From the NCBI GenBank assembly GCA_900549355.1, contig UROA01000005.1:1-27277 (forward strand): 27,277 bases of DNA, written 5' to 3'. A program made the translations under genes and the position numbers. Position 1 is the first letter of the stretch, and every line of letters starts with the position of its first letter. Positions 14,665-23,080 of this stretch are shown in pieces. Source of the stretch: an uncultured Collinsella sp. (GTDB lineage: Bacteria > Actinomycetota > Coriobacteriia > Coriobacteriales > Coriobacteriaceae). The notes under the pieces were generated by a model that saw nothing but the letters and a program-made list of their open reading frames with translations, did no database searches and was not told where the DNA came from.

Positions 14665-15756
14665 TTACCGTTCCTCGCGTTGCGGCCCGGCTGGCTCGGC
14701 CATCTTTATGCGGTTCTTGTCGATGTACATGTTTTTGTCGGCCTGGGAAAAGAGCTCGCGCATCGTGGGCGGTTCATCATAATCACTAGAAAGCGCATAG
14801 CCCACCGCGTAGCTGATAGGCATGTCGGGGTGAGCCTCGGAATACTCGCTCACGTTCGCACGAATCCGAGCGAGACAGGATTCCACGGCAGCTCGATCGG
14901 CATCCCACAGCACCGCGATAAACTCATCGTCGCCGTCGCGGCCCACAAAGCAGGTCTCGGACGCCACGCACCCCAGCTGCTGGGCAAAAGAACGGATGTA
15001 CTCGTCACCCTTCTCGTGGCCAAAGCTGTTATTGACCGTATGCAGATTGTTAAGATCGAAAACACACAGCGCAACAGGCGCTTCGGCGGAAACGGGATGC
15101 CCCTGCCCCAAGATTTCCTCGCACTTGTTCTTGTTGGGCAGTCCCGTGGCTTCATCGAGATAGACTTTGTTCTGCAGCTCGCGATTGAGCGCGGCAGTGC
15201 GCACCGCGCGAGCAAGTTCGACCGCAAAGGTCGCCACCAGGCCCACGATGTCGATAATCACCAAACCCTCAAGGCGATTGAGCGCCGTGGCCTTCTCCTG
15301 GGAGTAGCCCTCCGCAAGCCTCGTGGCATCGTCACAAATGCCAAAGAACTCCTCGCTCATGGCGATGATGTCGGTGTTCTCGTAGCCGACTTCGCGCACA
15401 CGGGCAATCTCGGTGCGAAGCTTGTCAAAATAGCTCGCGAGCTCGGTCATCTTTGCCTGATACTCATCGTCATCGAGACGGACGAGATTGAGGTCGTCGC
15501 TTCCGTAGCGCAAACCACTAATGTATGAATCAACGGCCTTGAGCAGGTCGTCTTGTGGCTGGCCTGCATCCTCGAGCTTAACGATTCGCTGCGTGGTGCC
15601 GCGCACCAGACCGGCGTAGTTGACCACGCGCGCCGTGCCCTGGATGTCGGAGACGAGCAACATGACATTGATGAAGAAAAAGATAAGAACTGCCGTGAGC
15701 GCCATCATCAGAAGGCGCACCGCCTGGCTGGCCTTCTTGGCGACAGAAGCATTCAC
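14665..15756 (-). CDS. Membrane-anchored GGDEF protein with variant active site
   Basis: Protein of 363 residues. A transmembrane helix (about 14-36) is followed by an extracytoplasmic helical domain with the PilJ-like motif VVNYAGLVRGTTQRIVKL (about 44-61), a second transmembrane helix (about 165-184), and a GGDEF domain from about 200 (DEATGLPNKNK). The signature reads GRDGDDEF, so the second Gly of GGDEF is Asp; RxxD of the inhibitory site is also missing. Cyclic di-GMP synthesis is therefore uncertain. I chose the GTG at 15754-15756 because GGAGGAG lies seven bases upstream; the ATG further upstream has no such site. It lies downstream of the pilus genes on the same strand and may be co-transcribed. 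Confidence 0.85.
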   Translation of the reverse strand: MNASVAKKASQAVRLLMMALTAVLIFFFINVMLLVSDIQGTARVVNYAGLVRGTTQRIVKLEDAGQPQDDLLKAVDSYISGLRYGSDDLNLVRLDDDEYQAKMTELASYFDKLRTEIARVREVGYENTDIIAMSEEFFGICDDATRLAEGYSQEKATALNRLEGLVIIDIVGLVATFAVELARAVRTAALNRELQNKVYLDEATGLPNKNKCEEILGQGHPVSAEAPVALCVFDLNNLHTVNNSFGHEKGDEYIRSFAQQLGCVASETCFVGRDGDDEFIAVLWDADRAAVESCLARIRANVSEYSEAHPDMPISYAVGYALSSDYDEPPTMRELFSQADKNMYIDKNRIKMAEPAGPQREER

Positions 15757-15898
15757 AAGCTCACTCCTCCAAACGGTAAAAGCGCAGATAGCGCGCAGTG
15801 TGCCGAAATTCACGCGCGGACAACTCTACCATGATGGACCGAGAGCCTCAAACTTGATGCAGCCTATGGGGCGCAGCTTAATCGGAATATTCAATGAG

Positions 15899-16633
15899 CT
15901 ACAAGACCTCTGCTATAAGTGCTCGGCGCCCGTTTGTTTTATCACTGCAGGTAGAAAGAGCGATGATGCGCGAATCAGGGCCAACGTCATCCATGTCCGC
16001 ATGCACCGCCGTCTGCGAGATATGCGTGAGCAGCGTCTGCATCGAGGCCTGGTCCAGGTTTCCCGGCCCAAAGATAATGTCATCACTCGCAGCAAACGAA
16101 CACACGGCAACGATGCGCAGCCGGAACGCCCCATCCTTTGTGTAGAGCGTGCCCGTGCGGTGCAGGTCAAAGAAGCCCCTGTCTAGAAACCGATCGACAT
16201 CGCCAAACATCGCACCGTTATCCATGTGGTGCGCATAGAGCAGATTGTAGGGATCGGTCATCGCGCGGCTGTTGCGCGTATCCAAAAACACCGCTCCCGA
16301 AACCGCAGACTCCCCCAACACGTTTTTGTTGAGGTATTCCTGGTTATCTTTTCCCTGAACGAAGGGATAATCGATGTTGGTGCCATCGATGGTGACCCAT
16401 CCGACAACGTCGGGATTTTTGGCCATCAGATCCTGCAGGCGTGCGCAATCGTTGGTCCCGGTGGGTTTGTAGTGCAGCAGCTCATCGCTGATGAACCCGC
16501 CGTTCATAACGTTGTTTGTATCCCACAGCGAATAGCCCCCGTACAGCAGCATGAGCAGCACGAGAAAGCCGGCAAACCACGTAAGCACGCGGTCGCCGGC
16601 TCTCGCCAGCCGAGCTATGCGTTTAAGCTCCAT
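15899..16633 (-). CDS. Class B sortase, probable pilin polymerase
   Basis: Protein of 244 residues. A transmembrane anchor (about 17-36) is followed by the sortase barrel. Catalytic residues fit His135 or His136 in LLYAHHMDNGAMFG, Cys229 in IIALSTCSD and Arg236 or Arg237 in TNGRRAL. NIDYPFVQGKDNQEYLN (near 86-102) is a typical class B segment. It follows the pilin gene by 20 bases and is the only sortase in the window. In the S. pyogenes FCT locus a class B sortase polymerises the FctA pilin, so this enzyme likely joins the pilin and the adhesin through their VPT motifs on the outer membrane face. Attachment to the wall may need another sortase elsewhere. Confidence 0.92.
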   Translation of the reverse strand: MELKRIARLARAGDRVLTWFAGFLVLLMLLYGGYSLWDTNNVMNGGFISDELLHYKPTGTNDCARLQDLMAKNPDVVGWVTIDGTNIDYPFVQGKDNQEYLNKNVLGESAVSGAVFLDTRNSRAMTDPYNLLYAHHMDNGAMFGDVDRFLDRGFFDLHRTGTLYTKDGAFRLRIVAVCSFAASDDIIFGPGNLDQASMQTLLTHISQTAVHADMDDVGPDSRIIALSTCSDKTNGRRALIAEVL

Positions 16634-16653
16634 CGGCTGTAATCCTCGCTGTT

Positions 16654-17757
16654 TTAACGACGATTACGACGAGGACGGAAGAAGACCACGCCCATCACGG
16701 CAGCAAACGCGACGATTGCCGCATAGGGAACGACCGTCCGAATAACATCGGTCGGAACGGTAACATCCTTGGTGTTGGTAAAGATCACCGTGGTGTCGTA
16801 AGCACCGATAGCTTCCTCGACAATAGAGCTACCTTCTGTCGAATTGGTGCCATCACCAATCTTGTACGACGTCTTATAACCGTCGCCATGATAATCCGCC
16901 TCAGTTACGGCGAATTTATCCTCCGATGAGAGACCGTAAACGATGACGGATTCCCCATGCTTAAGGCTTACGGTAACCGCAGTTCCCGACGTAGCTGGAG
17001 TTTGGCTCATGGTGGTGGCACCGTTTTTCACAGTGGCGTACTCATAGCTCTCCCCGTCAGCGCCTTTAATCGTGAAGGTAAAATTAAAGTCCTTATTCTT
17101 GTCACCTTGGTTGCCCTTGACGACCTTTGTGATGGTCAGCTTATGGGTGACATATTTGTTCAAAAAACCTGCGGTCTTCTCGCCCGAGCCTGCTTCTGTT
17201 CTAAGAATACAGCCCTTAACAACATAGCCCGAACCGCCATTCTCTTCGTTTTCTACGTAAACATCCAGGAAGAGCTCCTTGTATGTAACGTTGAGACCGT
17301 CCAGCCCTGACGGCGTCTGCGTAATTTTATATCGATAGATACCCGGAGCCTTGAACAGAGAGGTTTTAATTTCGGCACTCAGTTTGGCGGTTATTGTCTT
17401 AGTTTTCTCACCGGTATTCTCTGTGCTTGTAAGGCCTTTGTTGGAAAAATTAACGGAAGTCGGCGAAAGCGTGACGGCGTCTGTCACTCCAGCATAAACG
17501 GGCATACCGCTCGTGCTCGTAAGCTCACTCTCCTCATCCGCCGGCGCAATCGAATAGTTAAACGTCGCATTAGGCACCACGGCATTCTCATTCATGGTAA
17601 GCGTCGAGGTGATCGTGACCTTGTTGTCTTTTACCGGCAGATGCGGTTGAGCGGCACTGTCCTCCGCCCACGCGGGCGCGACAACTCCCACCAAAGCCAG
17701 CAGCATCGTGGCAGCCACAACTGCAAATGCTGTCAGTCGTCTCTTTCCAGTTTTCAT
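16654..17757 (-). CDS. FctA/Spy0128-type major pilin
   Basis: Protein of 367 residues. A signal peptide (1-31, ending AWA) is followed by two isopeptide pilin domains (about 42-203 and 204-330). Domain 1 has Lys46 in KVTIT and Asn200 in GFLNKYV; domain 2 has Lys211 in TKVVKGN, Glu286 in FAVTEADY and Asn328 in IFTNTK. Such Lys-Asn pairs form internal amide bonds in Spy0128. In domain 1 the expected catalytic Glu seems to be Gln147 (YKITQTP). The C-terminus has VPTDV at 334-338, a hydrophobic helix and an RPRRNRR tail, a sorting signal. The ATG at 17755-17757 has an AAGGAT site. It lies between the SipA-like and sortase genes. Confidence 0.9.
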   Translation of the reverse strand: MKTGKRRLTAFAVVAATMLLALVGVVAPAWAEDSAAQPHLPVKDNKVTITSTLTMNENAVVPNATFNYSIAPADEESELTSTSGMPVYAGVTDAVTLSPTSVNFSNKGLTSTENTGEKTKTITAKLSAEIKTSLFKAPGIYRYKITQTPSGLDGLNVTYKELFLDVYVENEENGGSGYVVKGCILRTEAGSGEKTAGFLNKYVTHKLTITKVVKGNQGDKNKDFNFTFTIKGADGESYEYATVKNGATTMSQTPATSGTAVTVSLKHGESVIVYGLSSEDKFAVTEADYHGDGYKTSYKIGDGTNSTEGSSIVEEAIGAYDTTVIFTNTKDVTVPTDVIRTVVPYAAIVAFAAVMGVVFFRPRRNRR

Positions 17758-17774
17758 GTTGTATCCTTCCTCTC

Positions 17775-17786
17775 GGGCATATGCCC
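17775..17786. repeat. 12-bp perfect palindrome before the pilin gene
   Basis: GGGCATATGCCC lies between the SipA-like and pilin genes, just upstream of the pilin ribosome binding site. It might be an mRNA processing or stability point that raises pilin over the upstream gene products; function is unknown. Confidence 0.35.
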
Positions 17787-17808
17787 TTAATAAAACCAAT
17801 CTCCGTGC

Positions 17809-18441
17809 CTACAGGTTCGACCTGCGCAGCACGCTGATCACGTTGCCCTTGATCTGCGAGCGGGCAATCGGCCCGTACAGGCGGCTGTCGTGGCCGCCCT
17901 CACGCAAATCTGCCAGTACAAAGAACTCATCCGTTCCCAGGCGCACGGGATAGTCCACAGCAGACTCATAGCGCGGCGTCGGCGTGGTGATGTCGCTTTC
18001 CACAACAACAGCCCCGTTAACCATGAGCTCGCCTTCCTCGGTAATCGTGACCTCATCACCGGGACGGGCAACCACGCGGCCTAGGCGCTCTGCGCCATCC
18101 GCGGTGTATACCACCACGTCACCCTCGTTGAAGCTCTGGCTGAACCTCCAGTAGAGCATGACGTCACCCGAACAGATACGCGGGGCCATCTCGCCAGTCG
18201 TGACTGCACCCACGCCCAAGACCACGCCAAAGAGCAGCCAGAGCGTCACGACAAAAAATGCCAAGCGCGCCAGAAAACCCACGATATCGCGCCGGTCGTC
18301 CGCTTCTCCCAGATCTGGCTCCGCATGGGCGCCCAACCTCACGTTCGACGCGGCCGAATACCGCGAGCCCCGGGGTCTTCCCTGCGGGGCCGCTCGTGCG
18401 GCTGGCCCATCACCAGCATTGCTGGCGCCATGTCTTCTCAT
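17809..18441 (-). CDS. SipA-like signal peptidase homologue lacking catalytic residues
   Basis: Protein of 210 residues of the type I signal peptidase family, with a long basic cytoplasmic tail (1-55), one transmembrane helix (about 56-80) and a periplasm-facing domain. The box usually reading xSMxPT is TTGEMAPRI, so the nucleophile Ser is Glu84. The box usually reading VKRVxGxPGD is RLGRVVARPGD, so the general-base Lys is Gly121. The later box FFVLADLREGGHDSRLYGPI is well kept. S. pyogenes SipA also lost both residues (Asp and Gly) and is still needed for pilus assembly, probably as a chaperone. The ATG overlaps the adhesin stop as ATGA, so translation is coupled. The pilin gene follows after 51 bases. 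Confidence 0.88.
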   Translation of the reverse strand: MRRHGASNAGDGPAARAAPQGRPRGSRYSAASNVRLGAHAEPDLGEADDRRDIVGFLARLAFFVVTLWLLFGVVLGVGAVTTGEMAPRICSGDVMLYWRFSQSFNEGDVVVYTADGAERLGRVVARPGDEVTITEEGELMVNGAVVVESDITTPTPRYESAVDYPVRLGTDEFFVLADLREGGHDSRLYGPIARSQIKGNVISVLRRSNL

Positions 18442-21400
18442 AGGCGCCCGCCCCTCTTGGAGCCGCGGCGTAAACGCAGCGCAACCATGCCCGTAGCCAA
18501 CAGCACGCCGGCGGCCAAAATCGCCAGGGCATAGATGGGGTTGCGCGTAATACCCGTAGGCACCGCGACCTGTCGGGAATTGGTGGCCTTAGCTTCAACG
18601 GCAACGGTCACACGCGGACCGTTGAGCGTGCCGCTCGCACCCGTAAGCTCGGCGTGGTACCCCAACGACGAATAATCGTCTTCGCTCACGGTATAGACCG
18701 CGTTGTAATCCAGCGCCTTAATCGAAACGGTCAGGCCGTCCTTAACGGCAAACGGCACGGTCGCCTTGCCCTGGCCATCGGCCGTAAAGGCCGTCTTGTT
18801 TTCCACGGTCTCGGCCCGATCATTCGGTCGCGCCACGAGCGCATGGCTGCCTTGGGCAGACGCATCCGAATACTCGATGGCGTAGGTCTGACCAGCCTTG
18901 AGGCCCGTAAAGGTCGCCGTCATCTTAAAGTAGGCACGCTTGTCGCCCATATTGCCCGTAACGCTCTTGGAAACCTTGAGTGTGTAGGTGCGCGGGGTGA
19001 ATCGTGCGTATACGCATCCCGTATGGCGATCTTTTACGTTGTACGTATAGGTGGGTGAAGACGACAGCAGCTCCGGGGCGTCCGGATTCGATAGGTCGTA
19101 CCAACCCTCAAAGTGATAGCCCTCCTTGGGAGCGGCCACCGCCTCCACAAACGTGCCGTCATCCACAAAGTAGGCAACGCCCGATTTTTTGTACGCGTCC
19201 TCGTCCTTGCCCGAGCCATCCCCGGCATCGATGGAGCCCTTTGCCCCCTTAAGCTTGGAGCTGACCGTGCCGCCCGTCGTTACGTTGCTCCACGTGCCAT
19301 CGGCATTTTTAAGCTGGGCAACAAAGGCCTGACGATACTTCCATTGCGCCACGAACGTCGCGCCCTGGCTCTCGGGAATGTTTTCGACGGTTACCGCATC
19401 GCCCACAGCACCGGTATCCGGATTGACCTTCTTGCCCTTAATGGTAAGAGTGCCGGAATCCGTGGTGCCCTCGGGAGCTGTATGGGTCACCGTGTGTTTG
19501 GCATCGAAGCGAACGGCTTTTCCCGAGCCCGCGTACTCCCAGCCCATAAACTTCCAGTCGTCGTTTTGTCCAACGGCAGCATGGGAGGCATAGCTCGCTC
19601 CAGCGCCAGAAAGCTGTACGAAATCGCCCGTGGACTCATTGTACGGATCGTAGTGATACGCTTTGCCGCCGTTCACATCGTATTGAACGCCTGCCTTGGA
19701 AAACACGAGGTGCACTTTGTAGTGCTTTGTGACCTTGTCGACCTCAAAGCGATAGGTACCATCTTCCAATCTGGTCCAATGTGCGTCGTCGTCTGCGGAA
19801 TAGAACTCGCCGTTGACAAAAGCACCGATAAAGACTGCCCCGTCATCGCGTTTGGCATCGACCATAAAGTAGGAGTTCTTCTCCTGTTTACCTACGTAGT
19901 TTTTGGCATAGGTAAAGTCCGCCGTCTTGGTATTGGCGTTATAAAAATACGTTCCGCTTCCGTTGGGCGTCGTGTATGTCTCGATGCGATAGAACTCCCT
20001 AAACGAGATATTGTCGAGGAAGTTGCCGGTCGAATTGCTCCCGTTGGCCGTGTTGTAGGCCACAAAAGCAAAGACGCTCTGGTTTTGGCCATCCGGAATG
20101 GTGTAGGTATAGTCGTAGTCAACCTTTTTGCTCTGCTCGAGCGCGTTGGAACCGTAGGAAGCCCACGCGTCGTTTTCGGACGCCATGATCCATACGCACC
20201 ATTTTTCGGTATGCTCCGCATCGGCCGTCCATGAGAACGCGCTTCCGCTGGACGCATTGGCAAATCCGCCCACTTTGTCAAACTTGGTTGAATACAGGAT
20301 GATCTTTTTGCTGCAGCCCGATTGGGAAAAATTGACCACATCCAAGCCGACATAGTTGTCGACGCTCATTTGAATCCATTGAACAATTTGCTGGTACTGA
20401 TCGAGTGCCTTTTGATTGTCCTTGTACGGCTCGTTTTCTTGTCGCGGACCGATGATAAGGGCCATGGCGTCTCGACCCGAGCGGCCGCGGTGGTCGAGCC
20501 CCCACTCGTACTGTTTTCCCGGCTCGGTCGTCACATATTGGTAGAGCGAACTCGCCTCGTGTGCGTTGAGCTCGGCTGCATAGTCACCATCGGAGGGCGT
20601 AAACGTAACAGAATGCCCAACTGGGTCGATATAGTAGTCGTTCTTGGCAACGATCTCGATACGATGGTCCGTCTCGGTCGTACGCCAATGGGGCGAGCAC
20701 AACGTAAACTTGCTGGGCCTCTGGTTCCCTAGATGTATATCCTCTTCAAAGCTGCCGTTAGCAATGTTCGTATTCTCGTTCTTAAGATTCGAGGTCGAGA
20801 ACGCATAGTTTGTGAGCGTTGTCATGGTCTCGGACGAATTTTCCCAATACACCTTGGCAAAGTCGCTATAGATGTCGCGTGTGCCCTGCTTTTCCACGTG
20901 AACGTCGTTGACCAGATTACCAAACCACTCCCGGTATTGTTCGTTCTCCCCCGTAAGATTTGAATCGTAGCAAGTCAGCGCAAGCATCGTTTTGTCGGAC
21001 GCTGCGGTATAGTCAGCCTGATAGGCAAACTCATCGTCTTCCTCGGGAAGATCTCGATAATAATGCGTGCTGTTGGTGCCAAAGGAGAACCAACCCTGTC
21101 CGTTAGAGCTTACGAGCCACACAGAAAGCGCGATGCGACCGTCGCTCTGTTCAAACGAAAAGTGGGATCCATCAGCACTGTTACCAGCAAATCCGCCGTT
21201 TGCAGCAAAGGGATCGCTGTAAACGGTGTACTGCTCAACGGTATTTCCCTGGGGCATCTTGACCTGCGCCTTAAGCCAAGCCCGCAGCTGCATAAGCTGG
21301 TCTTGGCCTGCGCTGTTAATCGACAGATTCTCCTGTTGAGGACCCATCGTGAGCATCAGCACGTCGTGGTCGGTTGCGGCGCGATGGTTTAGGCCCCACT

Positions 21401-21742
21401 CGTACGTGGCGCCGCTCTGGGTGGAAAAGGTGGTGTAGGTTGATCCAGGTTCAAAATAAAGATTGGTGCCCTGTGGCCTAAAATTCCACGCAAGCGCAAA
21501 GTGATTGCCGTTAGCTTGTTTGGTGTTCGTTTGGGGCTTGAGGAGCTGCGTGGAAAGCTCGAGCTTCATCGTCTCGCCGATTCTCTCATTCGGAGAGGTC
21601 GTCGACCAGCCAGTAGCTTGGTTAAGAAAGTTTGGGTTTGTTATAAGGTTGCCATCGTCACCGTACGCGCGCGAGGGCAACCCCCCCCGGCCATAACGAA
21701 CACGCATAAGGCCGCTGCCAACATCATAAAGGTGCGGCGCAT
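18438..21742 (-). CDS. Large VPTGI-anchored pilus adhesin, frameshifted at a poly-G tract (phase-variable candidate)
   Basis: If one G is added to the G8 run at 21681-21688, the ATG at 21740-21742 opens a 1101-residue protein. It has a signal peptide (MRRTFMMLAAALCVFVMAG), two homologous N-terminal domains sharing YEWGLNHR/YEWGLDHR and MGPQQEN/IGPRQEN, a region with bacterial repeat motifs (KFMGWEY, HFEGWYD, FVAQW), an FctA-like isopeptide domain (about 919-1060: KVSKSVTGN, VSEDDY, ATNSRQ), and VPTGI at 1061-1065 before a hydrophobic helix and basic tail. As sequenced, the signal peptide frame stops early. The open frame continues upstream to 21920 only by chance, giving a Cys- and Arg-rich stretch with no signal peptide. 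By position and architecture it corresponds to the Cpa tip adhesin. The ligand is unknown. Confidence 0.85.
21681..21688 (-). repeat. Poly-G tract (G8) in the adhesin signal peptide region
   Basis: Eight Gs on the coding strand separate the signal-peptide frame (ending ALCVFVMAG) from the frame of the mature adhesin (LPSRAYGDDGN). Nine or six Gs join the two frames. Slipped-strand change at such runs is a known on/off mechanism for surface proteins. Confidence 0.8.
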
Positions 21743-21780
21743 CGACGCAATATGACCGAAAGGACCCTGCACGGGCGCAT

Positions 21781-21788
21781 CCCCCCCC
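21781..21788 (-). repeat. Second poly-G tract (G8) in the adhesin leader
   Basis: Eight Gs on the coding strand lie about 40 bases before the proposed ATG and about 50 bases after the predicted transcription start. They sit eight bases before an in-frame GTG and could act as a G-U-pairing ribosome binding site, or lie within an N-terminally extended coding frame that runs without stop from about 21884. Confidence 0.7.
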
Positions 21789-21843
21789 AGCCGCAGCCCG
21801 AGCTTTCGCGCAAGCTGCACAAGTAGTTCGTTTAAGCTTTTTG

Positions 21844-21872
21844 ATTCTACAACCAGCCCAGGGCAAAAGCAA
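21844..21872 (-). promoter_or_regulatory. Promoter of the pilus operon
   Basis: On the minus strand TTGCTT (21872-21867) and TAGAAT (21849-21844) are separated by exactly 17 bases. Transcription would start near 21837 and read the adhesin, SipA-like, pilin and sortase genes as one operon; no terminator is seen between them. Confidence 0.65.
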
Positions 21873-21896
21873 AATCATGCGTGACCGATTTGCAGT

Positions 21897-21920
21897 CATT
21901 TTTCGCATCATTTTTCGCAT
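21897..21920. repeat. Tandem 12-bp direct repeat upstream of the pilus promoter
   Basis: CATTTTTCGCAT occurs twice back to back, ending 25 bases upstream of the -35 box. Two repeats one helical turn apart are a common layout for an activator or response-regulator site. Confidence 0.6.
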
Positions 21921-21968
21921 TGTGCTGGTAGTGCGGCGAAAGTAGCTAAAAGCCCCGTCCTAAATTAG

Positions 21969-22847
21969 CTAGTTAAGGAGTTGGGCCATGGCGTTGACGA
22001 ATTTTTGTACTTGGAGGGTGGGCTCGAGCGGATAGTGCAAAAAGACCGGCACCTCTCGCCCGCACAGGAACGGCACGCCCACAAAGGCCGGGTGCACCCC
22101 CGACCATGCGCCGCAGGTGAGCACCGCGTCGCCCTTTTCCTCTGCCTCGTTAAAGAGCGCAAAGTCAAAGCTGTCCACGTCGATCACGTCTACGCCGCCG
22201 TCGGCCAACAGATCGATACGCAGACTGTCCATAGCGTCGTTGCCGTGACGGAGCACGCGCAGGCGCATGCCCTCTAAGTCGGCAACTGTGATGCGCGTCT
22301 TGCGCGCCAGCGGGCTCGTGCGCGGCAGGTCGATATAAAACGGCACGTTAACGATGCGAAGCTTTTGGCAGGCGTCGCCCCAGCGTGGAGTAGAAAAACT
22401 CGACTGCACTACATCCACCTCGCGGCCCAAGCTGCGCATGACGGATTCGCGCTCGTCATAGAGGTCGCTTACCGGCACGATCTCAAATCGCAGCGATGGT
22501 TCCAGATCGTGGATGTCCGACCACATCGACAGCGTTTGGCGCCCCGGGCACATCATCGACACGCCCAGGCGCACGGCCCCGCCATCGCCTGCCGCGCGTC
22601 GGGCACGGCGCAGCGCGTCCTCGGACTGCCGCATGATCGAACGTGCATCGTCCACCAGCAGAGCACCTGCCGGCGTCACCTTAACACCAGAATGCGAGCG
22701 CTCGAACAACGTGATGCCGAACTCGGCCTCGAATCCCGACACCTGTTTGACGAGCGCCGGGGTCGACACGCGCAATTTTGCCGCCGCACGCGAGAAGCTT
22801 CCCAGCTCCGCGGCGGCCGATATGGCCTCGAGTCGTCGATCGTACAC
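21969..22847 (-). CDS. LysR-family transcriptional regulator
   Basis: Protein of 292 residues. The N-terminal winged helix-turn-helix (about 1-62) contains LEAISAAAELGSFSRAAAKL and RVSTPALVKQVSGFEAEFGI with TLFERSHSGVKVT; the remainder is a periplasmic-binding-like effector domain. I chose the GTG at 22845-22847, which has CGGGAG six bases upstream, over the in-frame ATG at 22877 without one. It is divergent from the SDR-MFS-Gfo/Idh operon, the classic LysR arrangement, so it most likely controls that operon in response to its substrate. It is also upstream of the pilus operon on the same strand, so readthrough or a role there cannot be excluded. Confidence 0.88.
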   Translation of the reverse strand: MYDRRLEAISAAAELGSFSRAAAKLRVSTPALVKQVSGFEAEFGITLFERSHSGVKVTPAGALLVDDARSIMRQSEDALRRARRAAGDGGAVRLGVSMMCPGRQTLSMWSDIHDLEPSLRFEIVPVSDLYDERESVMRSLGREVDVVQSSFSTPRWGDACQKLRIVNVPFYIDLPRTSPLARKTRITVADLEGMRLRVLRHGNDAMDSLRIDLLADGGVDVIDVDSFDFALFNEAEEKGDAVLTCGAWSGVHPAFVGVPFLCGREVPVFLHYPLEPTLQVQKFVNAMAQLLN

Positions 22848-22919
22848 GTCAATCTCCCGTTTCCAGACGCATGGCAATGAACTGCCGAAGGGGGTCGTTT
22901 TGGCAGGTCACGCGCTCAA

Positions 22920-22949
22920 TTGAGAAAAAACTGCATCGCACAGTATAAA
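22920..22949 (+). promoter_or_regulatory. Candidate promoter of the SDR-MFS-oxidoreductase operon
   Basis: TTGAGA (22920-22925) and TATAAA (22944-22949) are 18 bases apart. A second candidate, TTCACC (22983-22988) and TACGAT (23006-23011) with 17 bases, lies closer. The first would leave a 5' leader of about 125 bases that includes the hairpin at 23028-23054. Confidence 0.45.
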
Positions 22950-23027
22950 CCTACGGTTAACGCCATTCTAACAAATATGCAATTCACCTGCGCAAATGCA
23001 AAGCATACGATAACCAGCGAAAACCAC

Positions 23028-23054
23028 GTGGGTCGGTTAATGGGAGCGACCCAC
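23028..23054. promoter_or_regulatory. Inverted repeat in the leader of the SDR operon
   Basis: GTGGGTCG and CGACCCAC are perfect 8-bp arms around 11 bases, ending 26 bases before the SDR start. It could be a protein-binding site or an RNA hairpin close to the ribosome binding site (GAAGGGAAG). Confidence 0.5.
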
Positions 23055-23080
23055 CGGGAGGCACAAGAAGGGAAGTTCCT

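Noticed and set aside
21743..21920. N-terminal 59 residues of the long adhesin frame from ATG 21920
   Set aside because: Cys- and Arg-rich without a signal peptide, overlaps the promoter, and the true signal peptide lies in another frame.
23028..23054. Riboswitch in the SDR operon leader
   Set aside because: Only one simple hairpin is visible; it matches no riboswitch class that I know.
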